38,774 nt of DNA, taken from IMG/VR virus record IMGVR_UViG_3300042527_000114, positions 1 through 38,774 of that record; one strand, given 5' to 3'. Below, piece by piece: positions 37,616-38,774 of this stretch (position 1 is the stretch's first letter; every line of letters begins with the position of its first letter). Source of the stretch: a virus. The notes beneath the pieces are model-generated. The model worked only from the letters and a program-made list of their open reading frames with translations. It was not told the origin of the DNA and made no database searches. A program made the translations under genes and the position numbers.

Positions 37616-38471
37616 TGTTTTCCTCCTGTGGAGTGTTGTCTTGCTCACTTACGTGAGCGCCTTTGCAGATTGACCAGAACGAGCACCACTTCGATGAGCA
37701 GAGATTGTTCTGGTCGTTTGCCAACCACGGCATGTCAACGCTGGTACGCAACCCTTGGGTCACAATGTTTTCAACTTGTCGTTGAATCCATTGTGCATGG
37801 GCTTGTGTGCGCACAACCTTGACAATCTGACCCACACTCTTTGAGGTGCGTGTCATGACGCCGTAGTTGAACTGGACTGGATAATCGCTCCAGCCCTCTT
37901 TTACAACAGCATGGGCGTACACACTCGCTTGAATGCTCTGCTTCTGCTTGTCGTTCTGTGAATACTTTCGGGCTGCTGTCTTCCAGTCCCAGATGACACC
38001 GCTTGGTGTCACATAGTCCATCGTTCCGTTGAACAGAATCTTGACTGGCTTCCCGTTGTGTTGGAGCACGCCATCGAGCGTGCTGAGTTCGTGAGTGAAT
38101 GTGTGTTCAACACGACCGCCAAGTTCAACGCTTGGCAGAATGTCACGCTTGAACGAATCAACCATCAACAAACCAAACTCACGCATCTCGTTGACACCAG
38201 ACATGGAGTTGAACTTGAACGGTTCTTCTTTCACTAGGTCATCTAGTGCGAGTACAAACTCTTCGTTCATGTACACCACGTCAGTTGTGCCGGTCAGTAT
38301 CTTTTCAATCGCTGTGTGAACGGCGGTGCCAAGCACCGTCGCATCACTTGATGAACGCCATGTCGGCAACATGATTGCGAGGCGTGACCGCTCGGGGCAA
38401 ATCATTGCATCGTTCAACCATGACTGGCGAACATACACATTCACCACATCGTCTTTCTCATCAATCTTCAT
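37608..38471 (-). CDS. Cas4/RecB-like Fe-S nuclease
   Basis: 287 residues. The RecB-family PD-(D/E)XK motifs are in order: GTAVHTAIEKIL (His52), FNGTMDYVTPSG (Asp152), IWDWKTAARKY (Asp162, Lys164) and QSIQASVYAHAV (Gln181, Tyr185). Cys25 and a C-terminal trio, CSSKWCSFWSICKG (Cys258/263/269), give the four-Cys pattern of an iron-sulfur cluster seen in Cas4 and AddB-like enzymes. Such enzymes resect DNA ends. Phage copies serve recombination or replication. There is no CRISPR array or cas gene here. It overlaps the HTH gene by 11 bases. Confidence 0.9.
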   Translation of the reverse strand: MKIDEKDDVVNVYVRQSWLNDAMICPERSRLAIMLPTWRSSSDATVLGTAVHTAIEKILTGTTDVVYMNEEFVLALDDLVKEEPFKFNSMSGVNEMREFGLLMVDSFKRDILPSVELGGRVEHTFTHELSTLDGVLQHNGKPVKILFNGTMDYVTPSGVIWDWKTAARKYSQNDKQKQSIQASVYAHAVVKEGWSDYPVQFNYGVMTRTSKSVGQIVKVVRTQAHAQWIQRQVENIVTQGLRTSVDMPWLANDQNNLCSSKWCSFWSICKGAHVSEQDNTPQEENNG

Positions 38472-38774
38472 AGTAGTACTCTCCGCACTCTTTCATTCTG
38501 CGTCGTAGTTTTGAAACATACGACTTGTGTATTTCCACATTGTGTTCTTCCATCATCAAGTGCACTATCGGTGTCGGCTCGTAGCCTTCCCGTATTTTGT
38601 CCTTGAGCCAGATGAACTGACCGTCAGTCAGTTTAACATTTCCCTTACGGGTCATGAAGGAACCATCTGCTGACTTCTCAATCTTGTTGCGTGACAGCAA
38701 CATTTGAATCCGATTCTCATCTTGAATCAGTCGCATGCCTCTGTCCCATTCCGTCAAGAAACGAGCGAACTCTT
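38461..38774 (-). CDS. HTH protein with N-terminal Cys/His cluster, 3' part (continues from position 1)
   Basis: C-terminal part of the 159-residue protein that starts at 418. The frame is open to the contig end, so a start at a TTG inside it (38757) is only an artefact of truncation. This copy differs from the left one by two synonymous changes and one Lys/Arg change. The HTH-like segment (LTDGQFIWLKDKIREGYEPT ... SYVSKLRRRMKECG) is here. Its stop overlaps the start of the Cas4-like gene by 11 bases. Confidence 0.8.
   Translation of the reverse strand, partial: EFARFLTEWDRGMRLIQDENRIQMLLSRNKIEKSADGSFMTRKGNVKLTDGQFIWLKDKIREGYEPTPIVHLMMEEHNVEIHKSYVSKLRRRMKECGEYYYED
38523..38774. repeat. Terminal repeat, right copy (circle overlap)
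   Basis: Right-hand copy of positions 1-252; see the left copy for the differences. Confidence 0.95.

Noticed and set aside
37608-38471. Cas4-like gene as evidence of a CRISPR system
   Set aside because: No repeat-spacer array or other cas gene was seen; phage Cas4/RecB-type nucleases commonly act in replication or recombination.
38461-38757. A 98-residue protein starting at a TTG
   Set aside because: The frame is truncated by the contig end; the left end supplies 61 more N-terminal residues, an ATG and a ribosome site.

Overview
The window is an essentially complete, circular genome of a small tailed phage, about 38.5 kb long. Its first and last 252 bases repeat with three mismatches, and one open gene runs across the junction. 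The virion genes point to a podovirus: a P22-gp4-like adaptor, a gp10-like tail nozzle, a short run of probable ejection proteins with a 2,496-residue giant, and no tape measure, tail tube or sheath. No integrase, excisionase, DNA polymerase, RNA polymerase, tRNA or CRISPR was seen. An Rpf-like secreted muralytic enzyme makes an actinobacterial host likely (inference).

Layout. Two transcription blocks diverge near 7.4 kb and converge near 32.5 kb. The rightward block (7538-32539) is the late region: small terminase-like HTH protein, zinc ribbon, collagen-like fibre, four further fibre or decoration proteins (three of them paralogous), a family-2 glycosyltransferase, large terminase, zinc finger, two small membrane proteins, portal, scaffold, major capsid protein, a strong terminator, adaptor, nozzle, HxH-rich collar fibre, ejection proteins, the giant protein and an M15-type endolysin.

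The leftward block (7361 down to 551, then through the circle junction to 32517) holds the early and accessory genes. It starts with three tiny lysine-rich proteins. A run of small unknown genes follows, punctuated by three copies of a palindrome of the form GTTATACA-NN-TGTATAAC. Next come a zinc-finger amidoligase and a class II glutamine amidotransferase, then several unknowns, the Rpf-like protein and a zinc ribbon. A second leftward promoter (526-554) leads into the replication and recombination module: HTH protein, Cas4/RecB-like Fe-S nuclease, unknown protein, DnaB-like helicase, archaeo-eukaryotic-type primase, RusA, a possible PD-(D/E)XK nuclease, a sigma-region-4 plus Nmad1-like fusion, three small proteins and a proteasome/HslV-like hydrolase that ends convergently against the endolysin.

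Most genes overlap by ATGA, GTGA or TAATG, so translational coupling is the rule. The likeliest undescribed biology is the amidoligase/amidotransferase cassette with its tiny membrane peptides and shared palindromes. Next are the sigma4-Nmad1 fusion, the phage proteasome-like hydrolase, and a Fur/Zur-like box placed between the late -10 element and the first late gene. All functional calls come from motifs read by eye; no database search was run.
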